A stretch of DNA of 64,000 nt from Anabaena lutea FACHB-196 (GCF_014698305.1 NZ_JACJST010000025.1:30569-94568); one strand, 5' to 3'; shown: positions 1 through 8,638, numbered from the stretch's first letter. Program-made: numbers and translations. Notes: generated by a model not told the origin, from the letters alone.

Positions 1-1401
1 TTAAAATCCCGCCTATTACCATCAATTAAACTACCAAAAGCGCGGTGCATTCCATCAATAATTACTTGTTGAATTTCCGCACCGCTAAAGTTTTCGCTAT
101 TTTTGGCAAGTTTCTGTAAATCAAATTCTCGCAGTCGGGAAGGACGGATTTTATGAATGTGGACTTTAAAAATATCATGGCGTTCTTTTTCTGTAGGTAA
201 ATTTAAAAAGAATATTTCATCAAATCGCCCTTTTCTTAATAACTCCGCTGGTAATATTTGCACATTATTAGCAGTAGCCACCATAAACACCGGACTGGTT
301 TTTTCTTGCATCCAAGTTATTAACGTTCCAAATACTCGGCGCGATGTTCCCGAATCACCATCAACCCCACTATTAATATTACCAAATGCTTTATCTATTT
401 CATCCATCCACAATACACAGGGTGATATTGCTTCTGCTAATTGAATCATTTGGCGAATGCGATTTTCACTTTCTCCGACTATGCCACCAAATAATCTACC
501 CACATCTAAACGTAACAATGGTAAACGCCATTCATGGGCGATAGTTTTGGCTGATAATGATTTACCTGTTCCTTGTATTCCTACTAATAAAACGCCTTTG
601 GGGTTGGGTATGCCATAACGTCGTGCTTCTTCGGTAAAAGCATCTTGACGCATTCGCACCCACTGTTTAAGATTTTCCAAACCACCGACGTTTTTTAATG
701 ATTCATTGGACGTGTAAAATTCTAAATATTCCTGTTTGGCGAACTGCTTGTTTTTTCTCTTCTAAAACTCTATCAATATCTGTTTCGTTGACTTGTCCTT
801 TTGCTGCTAAAGCGGCGGCTAAAACTCTTCTAATTCTGGCGCGACTTAATCCTTGACAGGCTTTGATTAATTGTTCTTTTCCTAGTCCATTTAAGTTAAG
901 TTTTTCGGGGACTATTAATTGATGAATTAAATAATCTATTTCTTGGATGTTGGGTAAGGGAAAATCAATTACTGTAATTTCTTCTTGTAGTTCTGGGGGA
1001 ATGGTTAATGTATGACTGGTGAGGATGAGGGTTTGGCGTGTGCATTTGAGTTGACGGGTGAGGTTTTTGATAGCACGAATTACGGGCGCATTTTTTTCTG
1101 TGTCGGGGTTTTTGAGGATAAAATGTATGTCTCGCAATACAAATATTGTGGTTGTATTTTCTGGGGTTTTGGTAATTCTTGATAATGCACCCATGACTGA
1201 ACCTTTATCAGTGCCATTATCATCCCAACCGGTGACGATATCCCATAATAATAGTTGTCGTGGTGTCTGGGATATTTGGGTGAGTTGTTGGAGGACTTGT
1301 TCTATTGGTTCTTCTTCGACTCCGACTATATATAGTAGGGGATAGCGGGCGCGAAGCATGAGGTCTATTTGTTGGAGTAGTTGTTGATGGGGGTTATTCA
1401 T
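1..1401 (-). pseudogene. Ycf46-like AAA ATPase, frameshifted and cut by the left window edge
   Basis: Residues 1-228 (start at 1401) match the N-terminal half of cyanobacterial/plastid Ycf46-type AAA proteins. That frame stops at 703-705. The next frame continues without a gap into a classic AAA core: a Walker A reading GIQGTGKS near 560, a Walker B ILWMDEID near 400 and an arginine-finger region, and it is still open at base 1. One extra C in the CC at 731-732 explains the break: removing it restores the family sequence RQTEYLEFYTSNE across the junction. This is either a recent frameshift mutation or a sequencing error. Ycf46 proteins are soluble ATPases of poorly defined role, linked in cyanobacteria to photosynthesis and CO2 responses. 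The first four residues, MNNP, also begin the two genes upstream (1468-2193 and 2510-3592). Confidence 0.85.
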
Positions 1402-1467
1402 TTATATAAATAGGGTGGATAGTTGTTAGTTTATTGGGTTTGCAGATACAGATAAAAAACCTATATT

Positions 1468-2193
1468 TCATTTAACTCCATCTGCTTGCTTTCTCTTAGC
1501 CCTCTGCTTGTCGAGCCTTTTCTGTTTTAGTTGTTGGATTGTATCGAAAAGAGACTCGTTAGCTTTTTTTGCCTCCATAAGATGTCTATTTAACTCCATA
1601 AGATGTCTCGTTGACTTGATCATTGAAGAAAATGCAATTTCCATTTCCGTAATTTTATGTTTAACGCTCTCTTCCTGTATATTCAAATCTTCAAGTTTTT
1701 TCTGCTCTTTGGTCTTTAACTTTTCTGTAGCGATCCTTAACTTCTCCGCAGTAAGCACATCAATTAATCGAGTAACTTTGATTAAATACCCTAAACTGAA
1801 ATCTGCATCTGAATCTATTAATGCTTGATTAACTTTCCCTATTAATCTTTGTTCACTATTTTGATGTGTTGGGGTTTTAAAGATCAATTTTCCTATTTTA
1901 TCAAGCAAGCCCAAGTCTGGTAGTTCATGTTTTTTAGTCCAAGCGACTAACAATGAATAAGCTTTTAATTGCACTTCTATAAATTCATCTTTTAATAATT
2001 CAATTACTAAATCTAAACCTTGTTCTCCATAATTCAAAGCTTGCTCCAGTGCAGCAATTCTCACACTTGAATGTGGATTTTTCAACCGCAATTTTACCCC
2101 ATCAATACCACCTAAAACTGCTGCACCTTCTAGGGATGGAATATTACCTCCAAGCACAGCATCGTATTCTCGCGGTTGTTGGGGATTATTCAT
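1468..2193 (-). CDS. Protein with shared VLGG/HEAT-like N-terminal module and C-terminal coiled coil
   Basis: Function is not recognised. Residues 1-85 form a module with two AVLGG motifs followed by a HEAT-like helical pair (VRIAALEQALNYGEQGLDLVI). This module is almost identical to the start of the neighbouring gene at 2510-3592: about 60 of the first 64 residues match. Residues 135-241 are charged and heptad-rich, ending in a basic stretch KRLDKQRAKRKQ, and look like a coiled coil. There is no signal peptide or membrane segment. The same module is known in cyanobacteria at the N-terminus of proteins with varied C-terminal domains, so it may act as a recruitment or regulatory segment; that is inference. 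About 315 bases of repeat-rich DNA separate it from the gene upstream. Confidence 0.7.
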   Translation of the reverse strand: MNNPQQPREYDAVLGGNIPSLEGAAVLGGIDGVKLRLKNPHSSVRIAALEQALNYGEQGLDLVIELLKDEFIEVQLKAYSLLVAWTKKHELPDLGLLDKIGKLIFKTPTHQNSEQRLIGKVNQALIDSDADFSLGYLIKVTRLIDVLTAEKLRIATEKLKTKEQKKLEDLNIQEESVKHKITEMEIAFSSMIKSTRHLMELNRHLMEAKKANESLFDTIQQLKQKRLDKQRAKRKQADGVK

Positions 2194-2440
2194 GATTGGT
2201 TAATAGTTGGTTTCATCTATACTTGATTAAAAATAGCATATTATTGTCTGAATCAGGATGACCAGGATTTGAGGATGTACAGGATGTAATTGTTTGATTA
2301 TTTGTTAGTTGTTGATGATTAGTATGGAGAGAAACGAATATTTATGAAGTGAGATGGAAGAATAAATATATGAATCTCATCTATCAACCATCAAATTACA
2401 ATCCTGTAAATCCTTTAATCCTGGACATCCTGATTCAGAC
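2194..2440. repeat. Duplicated upstream segment with terminal inverted repeats, copy 1
   Basis: Bases 2246-2288 (GTCTGAATCAGGAT...) and 2401-2440 (ATCCTGTAAATCC...TTCAGAC) are inverted copies of an approximately 40-bp cyanobacterial dispersed repeat, separated by about 110 bp. The segment, including the 50 bases next to the start codon, is repeated at 3593-3837 with high similarity. The duplication therefore covers the upstream DNA plus the first ~85 codons of each adjoining gene, with a spacing of 1399 bp. The paired inverted ends resemble a MITE-like element. Confidence 0.8.
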
Positions 2441-2509
2441 AAAAAATTTTCTCCCTACGCGAGAGAGGTAAAAAAAGAAAAAGCAAGAGGGCAAAAGCGC
2501 ATAGTGATA

Positions 2510-3592
2510 CTAAGTCCCCGCCGCACCACTACATACCACCCGAAAACCGAGATTGTTGCTTCTGCCGTTACTGCTGTAGTCTTGGCTATAACCAGAACGG
2601 CAATTGCCAGGAATATAGTCCCACGAACCACCGCGCTTCGGTCTTCTGTAAGCATTCTCTTCAATATCTGGATGATTTTGACACCACTCCCATACATTGC
2701 CGTGCATATCGTATAATCCAAAGTTATTGGCTACTCCAAAACTCCCTACTTCTCTTGTTTTTTCTCTATAAACTCCTATTGGTTCTTGTCGATAAGTATA
2801 ATTACCATGATAGTTAGCTAAATCTGTGGTAATCGTATCTCCAAAGTGAAATGGTGTGGTAGTTCCCGCTCTACAAGCATATTCCCATTCGGCTTCACTA
2901 GGTAATCTGTAGTTTTTTCCTGTCCTTTGGCTTAATTTTTGACAAAAAATACCTGCATCATACCAACTAACTCTTTCAACAGGGCGATTACTATCTTTGA
3001 AACAAGAAGGGTTATTTCCCGTGATAGCTTGATATTGTGCCTGTGTTACCGGATATTTTCCCATAAAGAAACTAGGAACTGTAACTTGATGCTGAGGACT
3101 TTCATCATCACGTCTTCCTATTTCATTTTCTGGTGAACCCATCATAAAAGTACCACCAGAGATTGCAGCCATTTCTAAGGTAACGCCATTACCTAAATCT
3201 TCAGTAAAATATCTAGCTATACGCGGCTGACGTTGAATAATTTCACCAAATTTGTCAACTGTAATTACTTCTATTTGTTCTAGTGTTAAACCTTCATGAT
3301 TAGGCTTTTCTAATATTTGTTTAATTCTTGGTTCTGTTCTTTTATTTAATATTAAATAAGCTGCATTTTGTACATCCCAAGATTTATCTTTTAAACCTGC
3401 AATTACCAAATCTAAACCCTGTTCTCCATAATTCAATGCTTGCTCAAGTGCAGCAATTCTCACCTTTGAATCTGGATTTTTTAACCGCAACTTTACCCCT
3501 TCAATACCACCTAAAACCGCCGCACCTTCTAGGGATGGACTATTACCACCAAGCACAGCATCGTATTCTCGCGGTTGTTGTGGATTATTCAT
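2510..3592 (-). CDS. SUMF1/formylglycine-generating-enzyme-like protein with VLGG/HEAT-like N-terminus
   Basis: Residues 1-85 are the same VLGG/HEAT-like module as in the gene at 1468-2193. Residues ~130-355 are an FGE-sulfatase (SUMF1, PF03781-type) domain: GGTFMMGS, ESPQHQVTVPSF, PVTQAQYQAITG, RLPSEAEWEYACRAG, GNVWEWCQN, RGGSWDY and LGFRVV all follow the family order. True FGE oxidases use two cysteines in the segment after RGGS. Here that segment reads RGGSWDYIPGNCRSGY, so only the second cysteine is present and sulfatase-activating oxidase activity is unlikely. Many bacterial SUMF1 domains instead serve as binding or variable scaffolds. No signal peptide is seen, so the protein is probably cytoplasmic. 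Confidence 0.8.
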   Translation of the reverse strand: MNNPQQPREYDAVLGGNSPSLEGAAVLGGIEGVKLRLKNPDSKVRIAALEQALNYGEQGLDLVIAGLKDKSWDVQNAAYLILNKRTEPRIKQILEKPNHEGLTLEQIEVITVDKFGEIIQRQPRIARYFTEDLGNGVTLEMAAISGGTFMMGSPENEIGRRDDESPQHQVTVPSFFMGKYPVTQAQYQAITGNNPSCFKDSNRPVERVSWYDAGIFCQKLSQRTGKNYRLPSEAEWEYACRAGTTTPFHFGDTITTDLANYHGNYTYRQEPIGVYREKTREVGSFGVANNFGLYDMHGNVWEWCQNHPDIEENAYRRPKRGGSWDYIPGNCRSGYSQDYSSNGRSNNLGFRVVCSGAAGT

Positions 3593-3837
3593 GATTGGTT
3601 AATGGTTGGTTTCATGTATGCTGTATTAAAAATAGCATATTATTGTCAGAATCAGGATGTTCAAGATTTAAGGATGTACAGGATGTGATTGTTTGATTAT
3701 TGGTTAGGTGTTGATGATTAGTATGGAGAAAGGTTAATTTTTATGAAGTGAGATGTAAGAATAAATAAACGACAGCCATATTAAGTATCAAATAATCATC
3801 CTGTAAATCCTCTCATCCTGGTTATCCTGATTCTGAC
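3593..3837. repeat. Duplicated upstream segment with terminal inverted repeats, copy 2
   Basis: Second copy of the segment at 2194-2440. The inverted arms are 3645-3687 and 3798-3837. The proximal 50 bases (GATTGGTTAATGGTTGG...) differ from copy 1 at only a few positions. It lies between the FGE-like gene (minus strand) and the toxin-antitoxin pair that begins at 3886 on the plus strand. Confidence 0.8.
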
Positions 3838-3885
3838 TATAATAAAGATTAATCAACACCCCAAACCCAATTAGACAATCATATT

Positions 3886-4137
3886 ATGAGTACCGTATCC
3901 TTAGAAATACCTGAAGAAATCTTAATTAGTCTCAAAGAAACTCCAGAAAGTCTGACTAGAGAAATACAAATTTTAGCAGCAGTTAAACTTTTTGAACTTG
4001 GTAAACTTTCATCAGGAAGAGCAGCACAATTAGCGGGAATGTCACGGGTAGAATTTTTAACAATTTTAGGACGTTATCAAGTTTCTCCCTTTTCTTTAAC
4101 TTTAGAACAATTAGAAAGAGATGTTAACAATGCCTGA
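3886..4137 (+). CDS. UPF0175 family antitoxin
   Basis: This 83-residue protein matches the UPF0175 family: an N-terminal strand (VSLEIPEEI), then a helical segment with AAVKLFELGKLSSGRAAQLAGMSRVEFL, which has the look of a small DNA-binding helix-turn-helix. UPF0175 proteins are the antitoxin partners of DUF3368 PIN-like toxins. The toxin start at 4130 lies inside the last codons of this gene, an 8-bp overlap typical of translationally coupled antitoxin-toxin operons. As in most such pairs, it probably represses its own promoter, though no operator was identified. Confidence 0.88.
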   Translation: MSTVSLEIPEEILISLKETPESLTREIQILAAVKLFELGKLSSGRAAQLAGMSRVEFLTILGRYQVSPFSLTLEQLERDVNNA

Positions 4138-4630
4138 ATCTTTAGTGATTGTCAATACTTCTCCTTTACTATATCTTCATCAAGTTGGTTATTTAGAACT
4201 ACTGCAAAACTTGTATGGAGAAGTTATCACACCTCCTGCGGTAATTGCAGAATTAGCAGTTGGTAAAAATCAAGGAATTAATGTTCCAGATATTCATTCT
4301 ATTGAATGGATTTCTATTACTTCCGTTAAATCAAGCAGTTTAATTCCTGCTGTTATAGATTTAGGACAAGGAGAAGCAGAAGTATTAGCATTAGGATTAG
4401 AAAATCCTGGTAGTTTGTTGATTTTTGATGATCAATTAGCCCGAAGAATTGCTAATATATATCACTTAAAATATACAGGAACAGTGGGTGTTTTAGTTAA
4501 GGCGAAAAAACTGGGTTATTTGTCTTCTGTTGCTTCTGTAATTACCATACTACGACAACAAGGAATGTGGTTGACAGATAGCATTATTAATGATGTCCTC
4601 AAATTAGCTGGAGAATCTAAATTAGATTAG
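4130..4630 (+). CDS. DUF3368 PIN-like toxin (putative ribonuclease)
   Basis: The 166-residue product begins MPESLVIVNTSPLLYL. The (V)N/D-T-S-P start, the central GQGEAEVLALGLE and the LLIFDDQLARRIA motif with paired aspartates are characteristic of DUF3368, a PIN-domain relative expected to be a metal-dependent RNase. An in-frame ATG lies three codons upstream at 4121; 4130 is preferred because the family starts MPE(S/K)(L/V)VV. It overlaps the UPF0175 antitoxin by 8 bp. The frame is intact and the acidic residues are kept, so this pair may be active. Confidence 0.85.
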   Translation: MPESLVIVNTSPLLYLHQVGYLELLQNLYGEVITPPAVIAELAVGKNQGINVPDIHSIEWISITSVKSSSLIPAVIDLGQGEAEVLALGLENPGSLLIFDDQLARRIANIYHLKYTGTVGVLVKAKKLGYLSSVASVITILRQQGMWLTDSIINDVLKLAGESKLD

Positions 4631-4640
4631 CATATTTAGC

Positions 4641-4740
4641 CTGGGAATAAATTCCCAGTCTCATAGCGAAAGTCCGTTAAAACGGACTAAAGAAATTTTG
4701 TAATAAACATCCTGTAAATCCTTCCTGGTTATCCTGATAT
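4641..4740. repeat. Double stem-loop repeat and truncated dispersed repeat
   Basis: Two perfect hairpins follow the toxin gene: CTGGGAATAAATTCCCAG (4641-4658) and AGTCCGTTAAAACGGACT (4671-4688). This pairing is a common cyanobacterial intergenic repeat and could end the upstream transcript. It is followed at 4708-4740 by a shortened copy of the CATCCTGTAAATCC... repeat family seen at 2401, 3798 and 5519. Confidence 0.75.
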
Positions 4741-4832
4741 GGCTTACGCCACGCTACGCTATCATACAATATGTTACAATCGGAATAGAGGTAAAATCAA
4801 AAATTCCGTAATTAAATTGATCAGAAAAGACA

Positions 4833-5093
4833 ATGCAACAAATTAATTTTGATGCTCGTGTAGATGAAAATGGTTGTTTATACTTGAAACTTCCCCCAAA
4901 TTTTGCCGGGATGGCAATAACAGGAAAACTTTTATATCAAGTTCATCCTCTTTCCTTACCAAATCATAAAGAGAATAAAATTGATATTAATCTTGTTCGG
5001 AGTATTTGTCATCAGATTAGAAACTTACCAGTTCTTAATAGCAGAACTCCTGATGAAATTATTGGTTATAACGAATTTGGAATCCCAGAATAA
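4833..5093 (+). CDS. Antitoxin of a PIN-type toxin pair (VapB-like)
   Basis: An 86-residue protein. The first ~40 residues (INFDARVDENGCLYLKLP...ITGKLLYQV) resemble an AbrB/SpoVT-like swapped-hairpin strand arrangement, and the rest is a short tail ending RTPDEIIGYNEFGIPE. Tails of this form (DEIIGYDE.G.P) are typical of cyanobacterial antitoxins encoded directly before a PIN-domain gene. The stop codon overlaps the toxin start in TAATG at 5091-5095. The antitoxin frame is intact, whereas the toxin is broken. Assignment rests on tail motif and position rather than on a clear catalytic signature. Confidence 0.7.
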   Translation: MQQINFDARVDENGCLYLKLPPNFAGMAITGKLLYQVHPLSLPNHKENKIDINLVRSICHQIRNLPVLNSRTPDEIIGYNEFGIPE

Positions 5094-5489
5094 TGGTTAT
5101 TGATACTTCTGCTATTATGGCAATAATTTATTTATGCTGAACCTGAAGAATTGATATTTATTGAACTTATTAACGAAAGTGTAGATTGTTTACTTTCTTC
5201 TCCAGGTTATGTGGAAGCATCTATCGTTTTAGGTACTAAACATGGTCAGCAAGGTGTAGAAAATTTGAATTTATTAATTGCAGCATTATCTATAACTATT
5301 GTACCTTTTACTGTAGAACAGGCACAATTAGCAAGTGCCGCATTTTTGAAATTTGGTAAAGGCCGTCATCCTGCAAAACTGAATATGGGAGATTGCTTTT
5401 CTTATGCTTTAGCAAAATCTACAAATCAACCTTTATTATTCAAAGGTAATGACTTTATTCACACCGATATTGATCAAGTAAATTATTAA
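5093..5489 (+). pseudogene. PIN-domain (VapC-like) toxin inactivated by a 4-bp duplication
   Basis: The gene starts MVIDTSAIMAIIY at 5093, the standard PIN N-terminus with its first catalytic aspartate. The frame then ends at TGA 5138-5140. Another frame continues AEPEELIFIELIN... to 5489, with the YVEAS glutamate, the NMGDCFSYALAK aspartate and the FKGNDF motif intact. The junction reads ATTTATTTATGCTGAA. Removing one of the two TTAT units restores an uninterrupted PIN protein, so a 4-bp tandem duplication caused the frameshift. A remnant starting at 5151 could be made but would lack the first catalytic residue. Confidence 0.85.
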
Positions 5490-5518
5490 TTGATGCTCTA
5501 TTTGATGTAGACAATAAA

Positions 5519-5559
5519 CATCCTGTAAATCCTATAATCCTGGGTATCCTGATTCTGAC
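5519..5559. repeat. Dispersed CATCCTGTAAATCC repeat
   Basis: A single 41-bp copy of the repeat whose inverted pairs flank the duplicated segments at 2246-2440 and 3645-3837. It reads CATCCTGTAAATCC and ends ATCCTGATTCTGAC. It lies just after the broken PIN toxin. Confidence 0.75.
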
Positions 5560-5673
5560 ATTTTAATGTTTATAATAGATAATCATGAATGTACAAAGAA
5601 TTGGATGCAATACCCAGAAAGGTAAGGCATCAAGATAATTTTCAACTTCGCCATAATTATGAATTAAGAATTA

Positions 5674-6342
5674 TCATCTCTTTTTAGGATTGGGTGAATT
5701 ACGCTGCTTGGGAATATCTCCTCGCAGTTGTAATCTGCCATTAGTAATAATTCGCAACATTTCTTGAAGATCCTGTTCGATATTTTCCAGGACATTATCA
5801 GCATATTGATCAGCACCATCTTCAATTTCTTGAGCTTGTGCGATCGCACTTTGTCTCATTTCCTCCAATTCTTGCATACAAGCACGCCGTTTACGCTCAA
5901 TTTCCGCCTCCGTGTCTTGCATCATTGCGTCACACTCTTGCTGGACTTTTCGCCGCAGTTGTTCAGCTTCCCGTTCAGCTTGTCTGATAATATCGCTTTC
6001 CGCTAAAATTTGCGCTCTTTTAGCTTGCGCTGCTTCCACCACTTGCTGTCCATATTCCTCAGCTTCCAGCATGATTTCCTCCTTGTGTTGGAGTAGTTCT
6101 GCTGCTTCCTGAAACACAGATGGTAAGGAAAGACGGACAAAATCCAGCTGTTCTAGGAGCTTTTCTTCATCTATGAGCGTACGTCCCGTCAGCGGAATTC
6201 GTAAACTAGAGAGAACCATATCCTCTAGACGGTTGAGTTCCTGCTGAATATCTACCCCTGGCTGTCCATTGGGATGGTCTTGGGGGAGAGGATTGTTGCC
6301 GTTGTGATTGGACTCAGGACTGGAGAGTTTTGGTTGTAGCAT
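5674..6342 (-). CDS. Coiled-coil protein (DivIVA / ATP-synthase-b-like)
   Basis: The 222-residue product is mostly a long, charged helix. After a flexible N-terminus rich in N, P and Q (1-30) comes [36 protein letters not shown] and then about 110 residues of continuous heptads with many alanines and glutamates. This layout is that of cyanobacterial proteins labelled DivIVA-like or F0 subunit-b-like, thought to scaffold at membranes or division sites. There is no membrane segment. It overlaps the 3' end of coaD by 91 bp in another frame, so the two are surely co-transcribed; the start at 6342 is the first ATG before the conserved part. Exact role unknown. Confidence 0.7.
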   Translation of the reverse strand: MLQPKLSSPESNHNGNNPLPQDHPNGQPGVDIQQELNRLEDMVLSSLRIPLTGRTLIDEEKLLEQLDFVRLSLPSVFQEAAELLQHKEEIMLEAEEYGQQVVEAAQAKRAQILAESDIIRQAEREAEQLRRKVQQECDAMMQDTEAEIERKRRACMQELEEMRQSAIAQAQEIEDGADQYADNVLENIEQDLQEMLRIITNGRLQLRGDIPKQRNSPNPKKR

Positions 6343-6803
6343 TGGTATATATCCAGGGCAATGTGTGGGGGAACAAGATGATCAACAGAGCCACCAAACT
6401 TTGCAATCTCTTTTACCACACTACTACTTAAAAAACTATACTCATTGGAGGTAGCCAGAAAAACTGTCTCTATCTGAGTAGAAAGTGTTTTATTGGTGTG
6501 GGCCATTTGTAGCTCGATTTCAAAGTCGGAAACTGCTCTTAAACCCCTGATTAAAACTTGTGCTTGTCGCACATTGGCATAGTTGACAGTCAAACCATTA
6601 AAGCTATCTACTTCCACATTTGGTAAATGTTTTGTAGTTAGACGAATCTGTTCTAGCCTTTGCTGCACTGTAAACAGTGGCGTTTTGTTAGGATTTCCCA
6701 ATACGGCGACTATCACCTGCTCAAACAGCCGACTACTGCGCCGAATTATGTCAAGGTGTCCCAAGGTGATGGGGTCAAAACTACCAGGATAAATCGCAAT
6801 CAC
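6252..6803 (-). CDS. coaD: Phosphopantetheine adenylyltransferase
   Basis: CoaD transfers AMP from ATP to 4'-phosphopantetheine, the fourth step of coenzyme A synthesis, in the cytoplasm. The N-terminus [20 protein letters not shown] carries the nucleotidyltransferase T/H-x-G-H motif. [18 protein letters not shown] and [14 protein letters not shown] are the conserved substrate- and ATP-binding segments. At 183 residues it is about 20 longer than typical CoaD (about 160), the extra part being a low-complexity tail ([16 protein letters not shown]). That tail is encoded in the region overlapping the downstream coiled-coil gene, which suggests a stop-codon extension. Role is certain; the tail is probably dispensable. 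Confidence 0.96.
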   Translation of the reverse strand: MIAIYPGSFDPITLGHLDIIRRSSRLFEQVIVAVLGNPNKTPLFTVQQRLEQIRLTTKHLPNVEVDSFNGLTVNYANVRQAQVLIRGLRAVSDFEIELQMAHTNKTLSTQIETVFLATSNEYSFLSSSVVKEIAKFGGSVDHLVPPHIALDIYQCYNQNSPVLSPITTATILSPKTIPMDSQG

Positions 6804-7056
6804 AATCGTAGATGCATCAATGTACTTTAGGTGATTATATCGACATAATCTAATTTAACTTACTTAAATCTAACATTTACGGCCAAAGGGAAGAAGGAGG
6901 ATGCAGACGGTAGGTGTGCTTATGAATTTTGAATTGATTTGTCCCCATCTCCCCAAAATGTACAAATTCAAATCACGACAGCTTATGATTTTTAGGGTGG
7001 GTAGCGCCTAAGAATTTTAAAATCCTCCCGTAATCCAATCTTTTAGGTAATTTTGC

Positions 7057-7929
7057 ATGGAACTGGATTTTTCCGCTTTGCCCTTAGCGTTTCAATTTAC
7101 TTCTCCAGGACCAATTCTGGTAAAAATAGGGCCAATAGTTATCCGCTGGTATGGCTTGTTGATTGCCTCAGCCGTGTTAATTGGTGTGAGTCTTTCCCAG
7201 TACCTGGCCAAGCGTCGTCACGTTAATCCAGAGTTGCTGAGTGATTTGTCAATTTGGCTGGTAATTGGCGCTATTCCAGCAGCCAGGATATATTATGTTT
7301 TATTTCAATGGTCAGAATACTCCCAACACCCAGAGCGAATAATTGCTATTTGGCAAGGAGGTATTGCCATTCATGGTGCAATTATCGGTGGTGTAACGGC
7401 GGCGTTAATTTTTGCCAAACTGAAAAACATATCTTTCTGGCAATTAACTGATTTGGTAGCGCCTTCACTGATTTTAGGGCAAGCGATCGGACGTTGGGGA
7501 AATTTTTTCAACTCTGAAGCTTTTGGCGGACCGACAAGTTTACCTTGGAAATTGTATATTCCCCCAGAGCGTCGTCCCCCCAGCTTGGCTAGTTTTGAAT
7601 ACTTTCATCCCACCTTTCTCTATGAATCTCTGTGGGATTTAATGGTGTTTACCCTACTTTTGACTTTATTTTTTCGGGCTTTATCTCATCAGCCACGGCT
7701 GAAGCTCGGGACGCTGTTTCTAGTTTACTGGGTAGCCTACAGCTTAGGGCGCTTTTGGATTGAAGGCTTACGCACAGATAGCTTGATGCTAGGTCCACTG
7801 AGGATTGCACAAATAGTCAGTTTAAGCGGCATTATTTTTGGATTAACTGGTTTAGCTTGGCTTTATTTGCTGAAACGTCCTTTACCCGATGTAGTTCCAC
7901 CCTCAAAAAGTGATATCGTGTCTGATTGA
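7057..7929 (+). CDS. lgt: Prolipoprotein diacylglyceryl transferase
   Basis: Lgt moves a diacylglyceryl group from phosphatidylglycerol to the lipobox cysteine of prolipoproteins at the inner membrane. The 290-residue protein has about seven hydrophobic segments. It carries the HGAIIGG motif near residue 108 with the essential histidine, the Lgt signature [15 protein letters not shown] near 148, and the [13 protein letters not shown] motif near the end. Length is normal. It is monocistronic, with 250 bases of non-coding DNA upstream that divide it from the divergent coaD operon. Confidence 0.96.
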   Translation: MELDFSALPLAFQFTSPGPILVKIGPIVIRWYGLLIASAVLIGVSLSQYLAKRRHVNPELLSDLSIWLVIGAIPAARIYYVLFQWSEYSQHPERIIAIWQGGIAIHGAIIGGVTAALIFAKLKNISFWQLTDLVAPSLILGQAIGRWGNFFNSEAFGGPTSLPWKLYIPPERRPPSLASFEYFHPTFLYESLWDLMVFTLLLTLFFRALSHQPRLKLGTLFLVYWVAYSLGRFWIEGLRTDSLMLGPLRIAQIVSLSGIIFGLTGLAWLYLLKRPLPDVVPPSKSDIVSD

Positions 7930-8063
7930 ATATTGATTCTTAACGGCAACGCTCTGACGTGGGAGCATGGGAAATAAATCAGTTAATATGTTTTTAACTT
8001 GTATAATCTGCAGTGTTAGCAATACGCGCTGAGTCAGGCACAAAGAGACGCGGAGAGGGGGAG

Positions 8064-8273
8064 ACCTCACAAGGGTAGGTATTTTACATTGTCGTGAGGG
8101 CAAGACTTGGGGGACAAGGAAGGACAGTGGACAAGGGAGGAAAACCGTACAAAATCATATTCTCTTGGTAACAAAAAACCATTGTGCGGAGAAAATCTTC
8201 CTTGTCTACTTTCCCTCCTTGTCTTCCTAGTCCTGCCTTAACAGATAATATTAAAAACCTACCCTTGTCAGGA
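8064..8273. repeat. Large inverted-repeat (MITE-like) element
   Basis: The ends pair as inverted repeats: CCTCACAAGGGTAGGT (from 8064) against ACCTACCCTTGTCAGG (to about 8272). A second, inner pair is formed by GGACAAGGAAGGACAG-type sequence near 8112 and CCTCCTTGTCTTCCTAG-type sequence near 8215. The 210-bp unit can fold into one long imperfect hairpin and encodes nothing. No transposase or clear target duplication is visible. Confidence 0.65.
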
Positions 8274-8388
8274 GGGGGAGACGCGGTGACGCGGAGAGAT
8301 TGTCCCTTTCTCTTTCTCCGTGTCCCTGTGTCCCCGTGTCTTCCTTCTTTTCCCTGCTCCCTGCCCCCTTGCTCTTTCCCTCCTGTCC

Positions 8389-8425
8389 CCAAAAATAAAA
8401 AATGCCCCAGAGTTTTCTCTAGGGC
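8389..8425 (-). terminator. Terminator-like hairpin on the minus strand
   Basis: GCCCCAGAG (8404-8412) pairs with CTCTAGGGC (8417-8425) around a TTTT loop with one mismatch. On the minus strand the stem is followed by ATTTTTTATTTTT, an intrinsic terminator pattern. No minus-strand gene lies immediately upstream of it (to the right), so its client is unknown. Confidence 0.5.
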
Positions 8426-8638
8426 TTAACCAGGGTGCATCTACCATTTCTTTCTACAACGCTAAAGGGGGTAATCCGGAAAGGTGCTGAAAGATTTGCC
8501 AAAAGAATTTTTTGCGGAATTACTGTGGAGTTGTATATCTAATGAATATACAGCATCTTAGTGGTGCAGGAGGTACAAAATTTAAGCACAAAACCTGATG
8601 GTAAGAGACTTTCAACCCTATTCCCTATTTCCTGCTGT

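Larger units (their letters stand above)
7930..8638. other. Repeat-filled intergenic region between lgt and cobM
   Basis: No gene is supported here. The stretch holds a large imperfect hairpin element (8064-8273), purine- or pyrimidine-biased low-complexity DNA (GACGCGGAGAG, CCGTGTCCCTGTG types) and a terminator-like hairpin (8404-8425). Open frames at 8084-8392 (minus) and 8184-8429 (plus) translate to G/R- or P/S-rich nonsense that mirrors the repeats. Confidence 0.75.

Noticed and set aside
8084..8429. Overlapping ORFs on both strands between lgt and cobM
   Set aside because: Translations are G/R/T- or P/S-rich and simply read the repeat DNA; no start context and no similarity to proteins.
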